Shown here in pieces: positions 50,211 to 62,000 of a stretch of 64,000 bases of DNA. The translations under genes and the position numbers were made by a program. Source of the DNA: Diadema setosum. Its lineage: Eukaryota > Echinodermata > Echinoidea > Diadematoida > Diadematidae. A model generated the notes under the pieces. That model was not told the DNA's origin, ran no database searches, and was given only the letters and a program-made list of their open reading frames with translations. Each line of letters starts with the position of its first letter. Position 1 is the first letter of the stretch. The stretch spans positions 39,737,455 to 39,801,454 of the forward strand of contig CM067066.1 of NCBI GenBank assembly GCA_033980235.1, written 5' to 3'.

Positions 50211-51124
50211 CATTGGAACAATCTTGAGGATTGCGTGAGGCACCGCCATGCCTTCGGACATCTTGTTTGATCATCAGAAATAGGATTAGCTACATGACAC
50301 ACCACGTTAGTCATTGTACTTTTCACTTTGTGATGAATACTGATTTAAGAATTGAAAAAGAATGTAACCATGCGAGAATTTGAAAAAAGGAGAAAGGAGA
50401 ACATACTTTTTCATTGGATATAGGCTTGAAGGGCTGATTTTTTCCCATGCAATGCATTTTGATAAGAAAATGACAAGTAAGAAAGAAAACTAATGGATAA
50501 TGGTAATTCTTTCTCCTAATTTCCACAAGTTTACATACACTGTAAATTCATCTAAGTGTACAAATATGTTTAGATGATGATCTTAGATTGGCCAACACTG
50601 GTGGCTGTCACCTTTGTGCCCCCACTTTTTTTTCCTTTTTGCAAGATCACTTTCATGAGATTACTATCAACAAACAAGTGTTGCCATGGCAACAGGGTCA
50701 TGACAGGTGCATAGCGTACGTGTGGGGCATGACGCTGTCTTAGGAAGGCTTGGCAGTATTAGGTACCTATGATGACATCAGACTGGAATCCGAAAATCCC
50801 GCATTCCACTCTCTCGATGTCCTCTGAGAAGCGAAAAGTTGAATTTCACCACCTAACCATCTCAATGGTAATACTGCAGTGCATTCTTGGAGAACCTATA
50901 GCCAGAGTGACTCTTTTCACTCTGAAATACCATCAAGGGGATAGCAGCATAGAAAGAACATCATCTTTTACAACAATACTTCCTCATATATATTTTTTTT
51001 TCTTATCACACTGCAGATATATGAGATCTGTGTACTTTTTCTAAAGTTATTTGGAAAGACAAAATACTATCCAAATTTATACCTTTTCTACTGTAAAGTT
51101 TCTTCAGGAAATGATGGCAGTATT

Positions 51125-51240
51125 GACCGAAGACGTTATTATTGAAGAAAAAGAATAAAAAGATGAAAAGAGGATGAAAAAGATGAAAATAGAAAAGAAG
51201 AGGAAGAAGAAAAAAGAAATAAAGATGATGAAGAATTGGT
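51125..51240. repeat. A/G-rich (GAAAA/GATGAA) tract
   Basis: More than 100 bases of mostly purines with GATGAAAA and AGAAGAGGAAGAAG patterns; low-complexity intron DNA. Confidence 0.75.
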
Positions 51241-51599
51241 GCAGTGTAGGTTATAGTGGTGGAAGTACATATGTATCAGTCAATGTAAATGATGTCAAAA
51301 AAAAAAAAGAAGTAGGGTAAATGTTTTGAAATGGGATTCTGGTTGCGGAATAGTGAGAGGAAATATTTATATACAGAGGTAGTGAGAGAGATAAAGAGGA
51401 AACAAAATGGTAAAGCAAGAGGAAGATCGAGTTTGTGGGTGTTTGTGTGATGAGACGAAGTATAGAGAAAATAAATGCTCTCTGGATGGGAACAGGAAAT
51501 GAGGAATCGATAAGATCACCCCGTCAGTGAGTTAGAGTGAATCTGTTAATGACTTGTGGCTGAACTGGATATCTTTCATGAAACCACAGATAATGACAA

Positions 51600-51711
51600 G
51601 CTTGTCATTACTTGGCTTATCATATCTTGGTTGATCATATCGCGGCTTATCATATCTTGGTTTATCCTATCACAGCTTATCATATATGTGGCTTGCCATA
51701 TCTTGGCTTGT
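51600..51711. repeat. 15-bp minisatellite, about seven degenerate copies
   Basis: Unit GGCTTATCATATCTT with variants; because 15 is a multiple of 3 it encodes a pentapeptide-like repeat on the minus strand (DMISQ/DMISR), which is an artefact. Confidence 0.75.
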
Positions 51712-51917
51712 AAGTAGACAAACACACAGTATTGGTTACAATCATATATTGTCTGATACATGAACCAGAACAGGTGACTAATAGCCTGTTGTTACATACA
51801 CAGTGACTTCTGTTGATTTAATTATGCATGACATGGCTTGCACAAAAGATGCATAGCCTAATACAATTTCTTGTTCATATCTTATGTTGTGGTAATTTGG
51901 ATTTGCTTCAGGGATTT

Positions 51918-52980
51918 TTAGCTCACCTAAGCCAAAGGCTCAAGTGAGCTATTGCGATCGCCCTTCGTCCGGCGTCCGGCATGCGTCGTGCGTCGTCCGT
52001 TGTGCGTAAACTTTTTACATTTTCATCTTCTTCTTGAAAACCCCAAGACTGATTTCCATCAAACTTGGCAGGTAGCATCCCTAGGGGGTTAGGAACTCAA
52101 TTTGTTAAAATGGGCATCATGCCCCACCCAGGGGGCCCCCAGGGGGGCCCAAACCCCCCAAAATTAAGGAATCTGTAAAAATTTTCTTCTCTAGAACCAG
52201 AAGTGATAGAGCTAAGTTAATACTATGAGTTAGTACATTGATGACTGTAGTTTCAAGTTTGTTCATGGCAGAATCAGGGGTGCCCCCCTTGGGTGGGACC
52301 CAGGGGAGGGGGTTGGGGAGCGGTCCTAATGGGGCCTAAGTTGTACATTTTCATCTTCTTCTTGAGAACCCCATGACCCATTTTCACCAAACTTGGCAGG
52401 TAGCATCCCTAGGGGGTTAGGATCTCAATTTGTTAAAATGGGCACCATGCCCCACCCAGGAGGCCCCCAGGGGGCCCCAAACCCCCCGAAATGAAGAAAT
52501 CTTTAAAAATCTTCTCTAGAATCAGAAGTTATAGAGCTAAGATAATACTATGAGTGAGTACATTAATGACTGTAGTTTCAGGTTTGTTCATAGCAGATCC
52601 AGGGGTGCCCCTCTTGGGGGTGGGGGGGGGGGGCGGTTGGGAAGGTCCAAATGGGGGCCTGAATTGTACATTTTCATATTCTTCCTGAAAACCTCATGAT
52701 GGATTTTTGTCAAACTTGGCAGGTAGCATCCCTAGGGGGTCAGGATCTCAATTTATCAAAATGGGCACCATGCCCCACCCAGAGGGCTCCAGGGGCCCCA
52801 GTCCCCCCAAATTAAGGAATCTTAAAAAAATTGGGCCCTTTTTTTTATTGTACATTTTCATCTTCTACTTGAGAATGCCTGGTCAAATTTTAGTAGAGCT
52901 GTGAATAATTTAGATTAGTGACTGCGTGAAAGGTGAACTTGCGATACTCAGGTGAGCGCTAGACCCGTGGGTCTCTTGTT
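51918..52980 (+). mobile_element. 'AGCTCACC' element with internal ~325-bp tandem repeats
   Basis: Starts TTAGCTCACCTAAGCC, followed by a CpG-rich block of repeated CGTCCGGC / GCGTCGTGCGTC. It ends with CAGGTGAGCGCTAGACCC and GTGGGTCTCTTGTT. Four internal repeats begin with TACATTTTCAT at 52016, 52344, 52667 and 52851 (spacings 328, 323, 184; the last is truncated). Each carries AACTTGGCAGGTAGCATCCC and the GCCCCACCCAG / GGGGGCCC block. Termini of this type are widespread in marine invertebrate genomes by recall. No transposase is present. Confidence 0.75.
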
Positions 52981-53174
52981 CTATATTTAGATTTCTCCTG
53001 AACTTATCGTTAACACAGTGATCATTGTGTTAATTTGAATGCTGTTTATATAATTGTCAAAATGACTTTGAATAAGGACTGTTTGTTGTACGTCATACTT
53101 TTGAAAGTTGAAATCATGATTACTTCACTACACACTGATAGTAATTTCATCCAACACACTGTCAAATTGTTGCT

Positions 53175-53413
53175 TCATACACCAAATATTTTGCGAGATT
53201 TTATTTTCTCAAATTTTGTGAGTCAGGTGCTGTTTGCAAATTTAAAGGCATGCGAAAATATTGACTTTGATCCTGATATGAATGTGACATACATGCATAC
53301 ATTTCTGCGTTCAGTACTGTACTCCACAATCGCAAATTTAACCACTCGTGAAATTGTCGTGAAGTCATGATTCATGAAAATTTAGACTCACTAAATATAT
53401 GGCGTACACAGTA
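53175..53413. mobile_element. TACTGTATA-ended repeat, family C copy 3
   Basis: CATACACCAAATATTTTGCG at the left, TTTGATCCTGATATGAATGTG in the middle, CGTGAAATTGTCGTGAAG and a final GTACACAGTA at the right. It gives a 111-codon plus-strand ORF that is not a gene. It ends about 400 bases before exon 3. Confidence 0.6.
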
Positions 53414-53781
53414 TTGCGATGGTAGAATTTGCGTAATTCTACAAATCTGTAAGTTATGCATAGTACCGTATATTAGCGAGTGTGTTTGATAATATACATC
53501 TGTAAATATGCATCTGTCTTTGCACAGTTTTTCCCTATCCTAGTATTCCCTATGGGCATGAAATGATGTATGCTATTATTTGTTTCATTGTGATCCCAAG
53601 TGAATTTACTCAGTTTGGTAGCAGAATATATGAGATAGTTTTTCATCATTTTCTTACAGTGTGAATGGAAGGCTTAATCATTGCAATTGTAATGTTGCCA
53701 TATTTCCCAGTGAGAATGAGCCTCATGAGTGTTTTAGCAGTACGCTTCTTGCATTGTTTTAATCATAATCCCTGTTTTTCT

Positions 53782-53809
53782 CCCCCCCCCCCCCACACAC
53801 ACACACACA
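53782..53809. repeat. C13 + (CA)n tract in the exon 3 branch-point/polypyrimidine region
   Basis: Thirteen C followed by about seven CA units, ending nine bases before the acceptor AG at 53817-53818. Confidence 0.9.
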
Positions 53810-53818
53810 ATCTTTCAG

Positions 53819-53974
53819 ACAAGGAGGGTGAGCCAAGTAAAGTGGTAGCCAGGGTGCGTTCCTTCACCAGTGATGTCTCAAAGAGGGCAGGTCCTCAGAA
53901 GCCGTTTGTCGCCCCCCAGAGTACGCTGGAGGTCAACTTTGAGCTGCTCCACTCTGAAGCTATCATACTTCCAG
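53819..53974 (+). CDS. plekhg4-like: Exon 3: linker and start of the Sec14/CRAL-TRIO-like domain
   Basis: The acceptor is AATCTTTCAG (ends 53818), entered in phase 1 so that G+AC makes Asp, continuing DKEGEPSKVVARVRSF. The donor is CCAG|GTAAGG at 53975, phase 1. The exon is 156 nt. The first ~35 residues are polar and basic linker. The end, NFELLHSEAIILPG, matches the family pattern that opens the Sec14-like domain (hydrophobic-x-LPG before a GxRDxxGRAV motif). The acceptor sits only 24 bases after a C13/(CA)n tract, which is unusual. Another coding exon between exons 2 and 3 is possible because the linker is long in vertebrate relatives, but none was recognised. Confidence 0.87.
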
Positions 53975-56900
53975 GTAAGGATGTAGTCCACTGTAGAATG
54001 AAGTCATTGACCTTATTAACGATGTCAAGAGATTAGGGATGATGAGATTACATTTACATTTTAACTTTGTAGACCAATCATTGTAAGTGGGGATTCTACC
54101 TGTTCTTAGTTATAGCTTTGAATGAACAAATTGATTAACAAACAAATGCATAAAACCTTTTTAAAATGATTTTAACCGGTGTCAAGCAGATGTTACAACA
54201 TTATTTTGGTAAATTACATTCAAGCAAGTGCTGATGCCTAAATCTTTGGCACGAAGGGACTAGCAGGGTAGTATGTGTTGACAAGAAGAGCATATATTCA
54301 TTGGTACAGTGATATATTTTGGATGTCATACTATGTGATATGAGTAGTGCTTTCATCAAAGTGGTTAAAGCAGTAGGTCTTACTACTCACAGTGTATGCA
54401 TTGTGTCACTGTAACAGTGGACTGATTGCAATGGTCCGTATGTGAGTGTACTGTTTGAGGGCAGTAGTGATCCATTGTGCAAAAAAATGGGTGCCCAAGT
54501 ATTGTTAAGCTCAGGAACAGTTGGTAGTTGTTGGATTGTAAGATGTAACATGCTGTAGGGGATTAGGAAGGATCAAGAAGTGGAATTAGATTCAGGGTGA
54601 CTTGAAAGTCTGCCCTCTCTTTCCTTGCGCCATGCAGTAGGAACAATTTTGTTGGGGGCCAAAAGTCAGTTTACACTCATAGTGATTCAGTCGGATTCTT
54701 GCCAATTCAACCCTTGCATTGTAATAAAGCTTACTGAGTAATTGCACTTCTCAAGGGAGACACCCTCATGTAAAAAGAAAAAAGGAGAAGCTGAAGAAAC
54801 AACAACAACAAACAATGATATAGATTTCATCATTAAATTGTGACCTGGGAGATATGCCATATGGCTTCTTGTGGATTTTCCTACTGTTGGACCAGGGTTT
54901 GTAACTATACTTGATCAGTGAAACCATACCGAGAATCTTGTATGCCTCTGATTTGAGGCTTTCTTATGAAGAGATTTTTCAGACCTGTGTGTATAAGTAG
55001 ATATTTACAGGGGTGGTACATGTGTGATTTGGCCCTGGAGGAGAAAAGAATCAATATTGTAAAGACAAATTGCACCTTCCTCAAATGCATGATCTCAAAT
55101 ATCTTTCATGCTGGAATTCAAAGATTCCCCCCCCCCCTAATAAAAAAAGCATGGGAAAGAAACAGAATGATATTGGAAAACAAAGAGTAACATAACATAT
55201 TGATACCAAGTAGTCTTATCGATGTAACCCATTAAAATGTATCACAAGCATGTGTTGACTCATAATCTCTTGATCTCCCATTAGAATTGAACAATGCCCA
55301 CATTGTCGTAATTTGATCCTCTGTTTTAGTGCTTTTGAGTCATATTAAATGTGGATTCAATGACTTGTTTGTTTGTTTGTTTCTAACCTTCACATCTATG
55401 CTCTGCTAAACACTGGGAAGATCACAAACAACCCTATGACAGTTGACACAATATGCTTTTAGTTTACTCTTAGTCTGTTTATTTTTCTGAAATCAGTTAC
55501 TGGGCACTGGACTGTGTAGTATGCAGAATAATCTGGGTTTCGTGGAGTCAGTAAATTTTATGAAGTAAACAATCAACTTGCTATTGAAACAACTCCAGTT
55601 TATTGTCATGTTGTTTTCTTTCAATAACCACATTGCTTTCATTTGACAGTTTTTAGAGTGCAGTCATAAACATATGCATAGATATGATTTCAGTGTGGTG
55701 CTTATAATGAGATCTATGTTATCCTTCAATGTCACATGAAGTTTGAAGCATATTTTTTAAGCGTTATATGGGTATATTATTATTTACAATATCATTGTAG
55801 AACATGCGATCAAATGCTTTAGTGTTATAACATGTTTGTTTTGTGAGTGGTGAAGTAATTAATCAACATGTTCAATGGGATGAGTCATATAAGTTTATTG
55901 CCAAAGAGACCCCTAACCCCCCCCCCCCATCACACTTTTGTCACCCACACATACTGTACACATTATCCCTGTTTAATAGGACCACAGCTGCAAATGGAAC
56001 CATTCTAGTGGAACTGTGTATATTACATAGTCTCACCTTTCAAAGAAGCCATGACAATTACCATACACCCACACTCTGCAAATAAAAATATTTTAAACAA
56101 GGAGGTATAAGCCAGTTCGTAATTAGCTCATGGGCACGTTGGTACAAATGACCTTTCTTTTTTCTCAGTTGGTTAGGCACTTCAATCGTTTTCAAAGAGA
56201 CATTATGGGTACCGGTAAGCTTGCCCGATGTAATAATTCATGGAATTCGTGTTCAAACAATGAATGAACTTGCGTAGACCAGGTGACCAGAATGGTCCGT
56301 CAATCAACCGTCCGGGAAGCAACCATTTCATTGTTTTGCATTGAATGCATTAAAAAACTGTTTTATTCTTATTGCCAAATACCAGGTTTGCTGTCAGGTG
56401 GATGTACTGGCAAGCAACATTTACAAGGATGCATGAATATTCATTATATGACAGATGCTTATCTCAGTGAATTTAAAAACCAACTTGCCTCTTGGTACAA
56501 ATGACCAAAGTGATCACTATGCAAAGTGGAACTACGAACTGGCTTTGAAAATATTGGAGGAGAAGTAAGGAGAATCTCTCCATTGTACCCATGCTCCATG
56601 CCACAGAGAATTAAACTATGTGCTCTATTGCAGGTGTTAATTGTTCTGATAAGACAACACTTTTGTTTAAGTATGTATGCATCATTCTTCAATAACAACA
56701 AACACAGCGAACAGTTTGCCATTCCTTTCAATACGTTTGGCAACAATTATTTCGTGTGATGAGGACAGGGCATACAAATAAAAACGGGTGAATAATTATC
56801 ATTTTGTAAGTGTAAAATGCTGCTAAACATGTAGAAACATGTATTAGCTGAATACTTAATCCAAAAGATTTAACTTCAAGTGCTAAACCTGGTGAAAAGA

Positions 56901-57038
56901 ATTATGCACAAATATGTGGGGGGGGGGGGGTTAACTGTTAACTTTTTGTGAGACTGTACTATTCCTTCTTTTTTCAGTCCTGAGGTATTACATGTAGTAA
57001 CAAGAAGATTTGAAGAAAAACTGGAAGGATATGTTTTG

Positions 57039-57084
57039 TACCATACTGCCACCGAGTTCCATACCATACTGCCACCAAGTTCCT
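57039..57084. repeat. 23-bp tandem duplication
   Basis: TACCATACTGCCACCGAGTT and a second copy with CAAG instead of CGAG. Confidence 0.75.
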
Positions 57085-58200
57085 TATAGGATTTTAACAT
57101 TTTCTCTGAAACAGAGCTTACATTGTTAAAATAAAGACTCTCTTCTTTGGTCTTCATATCATACGCCTTGTGGAAGAGCAACTTGCAGCATGGAACATCA
57201 AAGCCAGTGGAATACTAAGTATTCAAATGTCATGCTATTCAACTTATGCATACATTTGCAGAAATTGCAAAGATTTTCCATTCTACCTCTTAATGGCATA
57301 ATTTACCATTTGCAGATGAAACAAAAACAAAGCATTATTGCTTTAAAAAATTTCTAAAACATGAGTTAGGGACAGAAACAACCACTGTAAAAATTTGAAT
57401 CCGTATAATTGATGTTAAGTATTGTTACCTACACAAAATGGGAACAATAGTTATGATAAGAATGCTTCCAGACTAAAGTTATAGTTATGGTTGCAGTTAT
57501 GGTTTACTGAGAAAAATACTGCTATCTCTTTATATTTTAGAGTTTGTGATACAACAGACCAACACATATATGCATAAAATGTGATATCTTGAACATTTTT
57601 AGAATCACTGCTTCCAAAGGTCAACTGGACCTTTAATACCTCCATGTTGTACGTGTGCTGTTACAAACAGGAGATCTGACTGTGGAAACACTCACTCTAA
57701 GTCAATGTCTTTGTTTTACAAAAATTCTTGGTTCCAGTCTACAGTCATTGTATCATCTCTGTGCAGACATTATTGTCACCTAATTGTATCCTAATCAGTC
57801 AAACAATGTGCTTCATATAGCTTTTATTTTTGATGGTTTCATTTATTTGGAATCCATGGTAACAATACATACATCTGGCATGCGCTTTGACCGCAAACGC
57901 TATGCCCTAGTTCAGGGGAGATAAGTTGATCATAGTTCCAATTGTTGTAGTGGAGGCACAAAAGTTTGACTGTAACAAAAGTTGGCAAGCCCACACCGTA
58001 GATCCCCGAGTGGATCCCAGCGGATGTTCCTTTCCATTGTTGCCAGAAATGCCTTTTATCTTTTGGTCACATGTCAGTTTTTTGTTGTTTTCTCTCCAAA
58101 TGTTCCTGAACTGTGATAAAATGAGGACTCATCTTGACAGGTTTCCTCTCATTCAGTTCAACGGTCTTCACCTGTTTAGCCACCTTGAGTGGTACAGCAA

Positions 58201-58239
58201 GTGTGTATGTGTGTGTGTGTGTGGGGGGGGGGGGAGGGG
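58201..58239. repeat. (GT)n followed by G12
   Basis: GTGTGTATGTGTGTGTGTGT followed by a run of twelve G. Confidence 0.9.
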
Positions 58240-58966
58240 TTGTATCCAAAGTGAGCATGTGTGCTTTGTATAGGAGTAAAGTAGGGTATGTGGAAATGGG
58301 TCAGATTTAATCTTCCATGTCCAAGTGATAAGAGTTTGTTTTTGTTTTGTTTTTTATGGGAAGGAAAGATTCTTTCTATAGATTGTCTTCAAAGAATTCT
58401 TCAATTCTGTAGATAATTCCTTGATAGTGGTTCCATTCATAAACTCAGCATGATTAGTTGACCGTGATAACTGCTTTGAATGCATTTTACTGCCAGTCAT
58501 GTCAGGGAAAAATCTGTAACACATGATTAAGTGGCTGTAGTGGATACATTCATGAACTTCCACTAAAGTTTTGTGCCAAAATGTCCATGTGGCAGACAGT
58601 TTATAGCAACAGAGGAACTTTGGAACACATGTGATCAACTCTCTTGCTGTTGTGGTTGCAGCTGTAAATAGGCTGGTTTTCTGTTTACATGTATTCAACT
58701 TCTTGCTATTTTCCTTGAGGACCTATTCATGGACTATTCCCATGCCTGCTGCTACTATTTAGTGAATTTCAATACTTGGGAATCACTCTGCATGCTTCAG
58801 TCATTGCTATGTCAGGCAAGGCTCAGGCAAGATTTCTGATTGTCAGGACTAACCATTCCTTTGAAGGTATGTGTAGACTTCAAGTACATTGCTGAAAATG
58901 TGTCTATTAATTCGTTCATGCTGTTGTATCTCGAAGGCTTGCAATTTTTCTCTTGCTCTGTCATAG

Positions 58967-59090
58967 GCTCAAGGGATGGTGGAGGGAGAGCGGTATTGGA
59001 GATACGTGCCGACAGCCATGTGTGGTCCAACTCTGATATCAGTCAAGAAGACTTCGTCAAGCTCTTAGTCTATGTCTATTCAATACCAAG
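58967..59090 (+). CDS. plekhg4-like: Exon 4: core start of the Sec14/CRAL-TRIO-like domain
   Basis: The acceptor is GCTCTGTCATAG (ends 58966), phase 1, completing Gly; the donor is CCAAG|GTAAGT at 59091, phase 2. The 124-nt exon encodes GSRDGGGRAVLEIR, then SHVW, then SQEDFVKLLVYVYSIPR. This is the signature start of Sec14-like domains in PLEKHG4/KIAA1755 proteins, and more distantly in Kalirin/Trio and MCF2/DBL relatives (G-x-R-D-x-x-G-R-x-V, a Trp, then LL-x-Y-x-x-SIP). In this group the domain is thought to bind lipid or to regulate the C-terminal GEF. The frame reaches a stop three bases into the intron, so the splice is needed to continue. The next exon should continue with a segment rich in V-x-V-L-V-D; none was found to 64000. 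Confidence 0.9.
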
Positions 59091-62000
59091 GTAAGTGAAA
59101 AGATTTTGATGACGAGGGATCACCACTTGTACTCTACAGAGGCACCTCACTGATGACTTCTACAACTGTTTTTAGATAGATGCTTGGCCTTTTTTTAATA
59201 GCTTTTAATCAAATAACTCCAAATCCAGATTTGCCGAGATGTTATCCAGCTGGTTACAGACCAAACTGATTCCTTTTCTATTCAAAATAAGTTTATCTTA
59301 TTCTAATCATTTTGAATTTTGCTGGTAACAACATACTGAGGCACACCACAATTCCAGGCAACATACCATAGCAACATGTGGTGCTGTGACGCCTCCATGT
59401 CACTGTACAAAATAAGCGCCACTGTACTGTGACTGAGTCTAATATGCTACATGTATTAGCAAATTCCTGTTCTCGCTGAGGAATAGTCCATAAAACTCTT
59501 CCATGTGTCTGAAAACTTGTGGACACACATCCCCCGATCCCCCCCCATGTTCTCTCCCCCCCTCCCCCATTGCTCTCTGCACTGTTTATTGTTGTGTCAC
59601 CATGTAACTAACTTCATTCATTGTTCGCCTAAGCTGTGATTTTTTAGTTTTTCATTTGGATTTTATTATTCTTAGCTCTCTTCTTTTATGCTCATCTATA
59701 TTTGAATACTCTTTGTGACATCTGTTTTCAATCTTTGTCATTATTTTTACTGTCACCAATGTTTCTTAAATGGTGTGCTCACATTATGATTTGCTGTGAT
59801 AATGTTGTTCCATAGTTTACAGGAAAAGTTTATTATACTTTGTACGGTGACTTTTGCATCAAAATCATACCAAAATCATACTATCTTGGATTCGTGGAGT
59901 GTATTCTTTCAAACTGCAGTTCAAGAGGCACCACATTTCACAGATATTTTAGGATGTGAATTTACTTTGAATAATTGATGTTCAGATGCATTCTTGATAT
60001 CAATGCAAAGTTTACATTCAGGTACAAGACAGAATTTGATTCTTCCTGCTCAAATCATCTCAGAATTTCCAAGCCAAGTGGGTAATTTCTTGCTTATTTC
60101 CTTTCTGCAAGCAGATATTTTGATAGTCTACATTCAATCTGTGCCTGCTTTTGCTACTTTGCACTGCTTCACATCAATTGGTATAGTAGTCTGAAAGGAC
60201 ACCGTCATTTCGAGATCATGTAGATCCAATTCACATTCATGGGTCTATTCGAAAGATTTTCACCTATACCAGATCTCAAATTCAATTTCAGGCATATTGT
60301 CCAGGTACTAGTTCCAATGGGCAGTCAATGCTGTCACTTTTGGTGATTGTGGGTAAACCATGTCAAGAATACAATATTCTGTAAAATACCATGATGATGT
60401 GTGTAGTAAGCATGCCACTAATAATGACTACATTTCAATTCGTTGTTACACAGATGCTTAGATATAGGAAAGAAAATAGAAGAATTTGTTCTTGAAGTGC
60501 CGGGAAGACTTCAGAAAGCCTTGTCTTTTTCTACTTGAGCAAATTTACATGTAATCATCAAAGAGAGTCTAAGCAGCCTGGGACAAAATAACTTGAAGAC
60601 ACCTCCTTCTGATTACTGCCATCTTGTGTCTGTCTTGAGTTCAATCTATGACTCACTCAGCTCCGCTCGATGAACACATGTTGCATCTTGTGTGCAGGCC
60701 ATATGTGCAATGTTTTCACAAGGTTTAAGGGACATAGATAAGATCATTCATGAACTATTTTTTTTCCATAAAAATGGAAGAGCTTTGACAGTATTCAGCT
60801 AAGTCAGGTTCCTAAGTTTTCAGTGCTTTTTTTTTTTTTTTTTTTGTAAAGGTGACATCCAGATTGAGTTTATGAAAAAAAAAAACAATCTATGTACCAA
60901 AACTCCATGATACGTTTGATTATGAAACGGTGAAGTTTGTGTGTAGTAAGGTGAAATTTCTGTTGAAGCACGAACTGTATATATCCTAACAGTTGATTTT
61001 TGTTTCCTTAGTTACATCTCTTAGACACCAGTGATCAATTTAGGTAACAATTTCCCCCATGGACATTTTCACAAGGCTTATTACAGGATGGAGTGATGTC
61101 TTTTAAAGGTTGCTAGGTGATGTAAATCAGTTGTTCCAGCCAAGGATACAGCAGTGCTGTGACAGACAACCCTGCAGGGGGTCCCCTGATGACTAATTAA
61201 CTGCAGATTGTCCTCAAAGTGTTTTTTTTTTTTTTTTTTTTTTTACTGGAACTTTGAAGAGATTAGAGTGATTATGCACTCACCTTCCCCATCCTAACCT
61301 TACCTCTAGCACATCATTCAAACATAATTACCACGGAAGTGATGGTCAGAAACGCCCCACGTTGCGTGTGGATCCAAAGACAAGTTTTTGACATGAAATA
61401 TTCTCAGCAAAGAATGAATTGAATTATGAGAGACTTTTGCTTCCTTTGCCAGTTGCGGTGGTTTCTCCGAGTCCTGAACAAAACCTTGTCCACAGGGTGC
61501 ATGATTGTAGTGGTCCGCTGACCTCATCTGGAAATTGGTCACTGATTATTGCCAATTTGTGATGAGTTGAGACAAGTTTTGTCCATCTTTTTTTTTTCCT
61601 GACAGCAAGTGACCTGTGTGCTCCAGGGTTGAGTTCAAGGGGGTAGAAAGTCTGATATGGTTTTGATTAAAGTTTAATAAAGTATCATCTTCCTGATGCT
61701 TAGAGGTCAAATTGTACTGGAAATCTTTCCTGTTTTTTCATCCTTTGCCTTTTGTGTTTATTCTGTATCTATCAAGTATTTTGATGTGATGGTTGATGGA
61801 GGAATATTTTTTTCTGGCATCAATAACCACCACTTCCAACTCATGGTTTTGACTGTATTTTATGACCCTGTGAGATATTTCACACAACTGTTCATTACAT
61901 TTTAAATGATTCCCATTCTTTTATTTCTTTTTTTTTAAGAGGTGTCTTCATCATTTTTGATCTTGTCTTTCATTTCTGACAAAAGAAACTTTTCCCTTTG

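Noticed and set aside
53035..53370. 111-codon plus-strand ORF before exon 3
   Set aside because: Mostly lies in the family C repeat at 53175-53413; it has no splice-compatible link to exon 3 and no protein likeness.
61318..61542. Minus-strand ORF with a helix-turn-helix-like look (LAKEAKVSHNSIHSLL)
   Set aside because: Only 74 codons, with no inverted repeats around it and no other transposase motifs; resemblance is weak.
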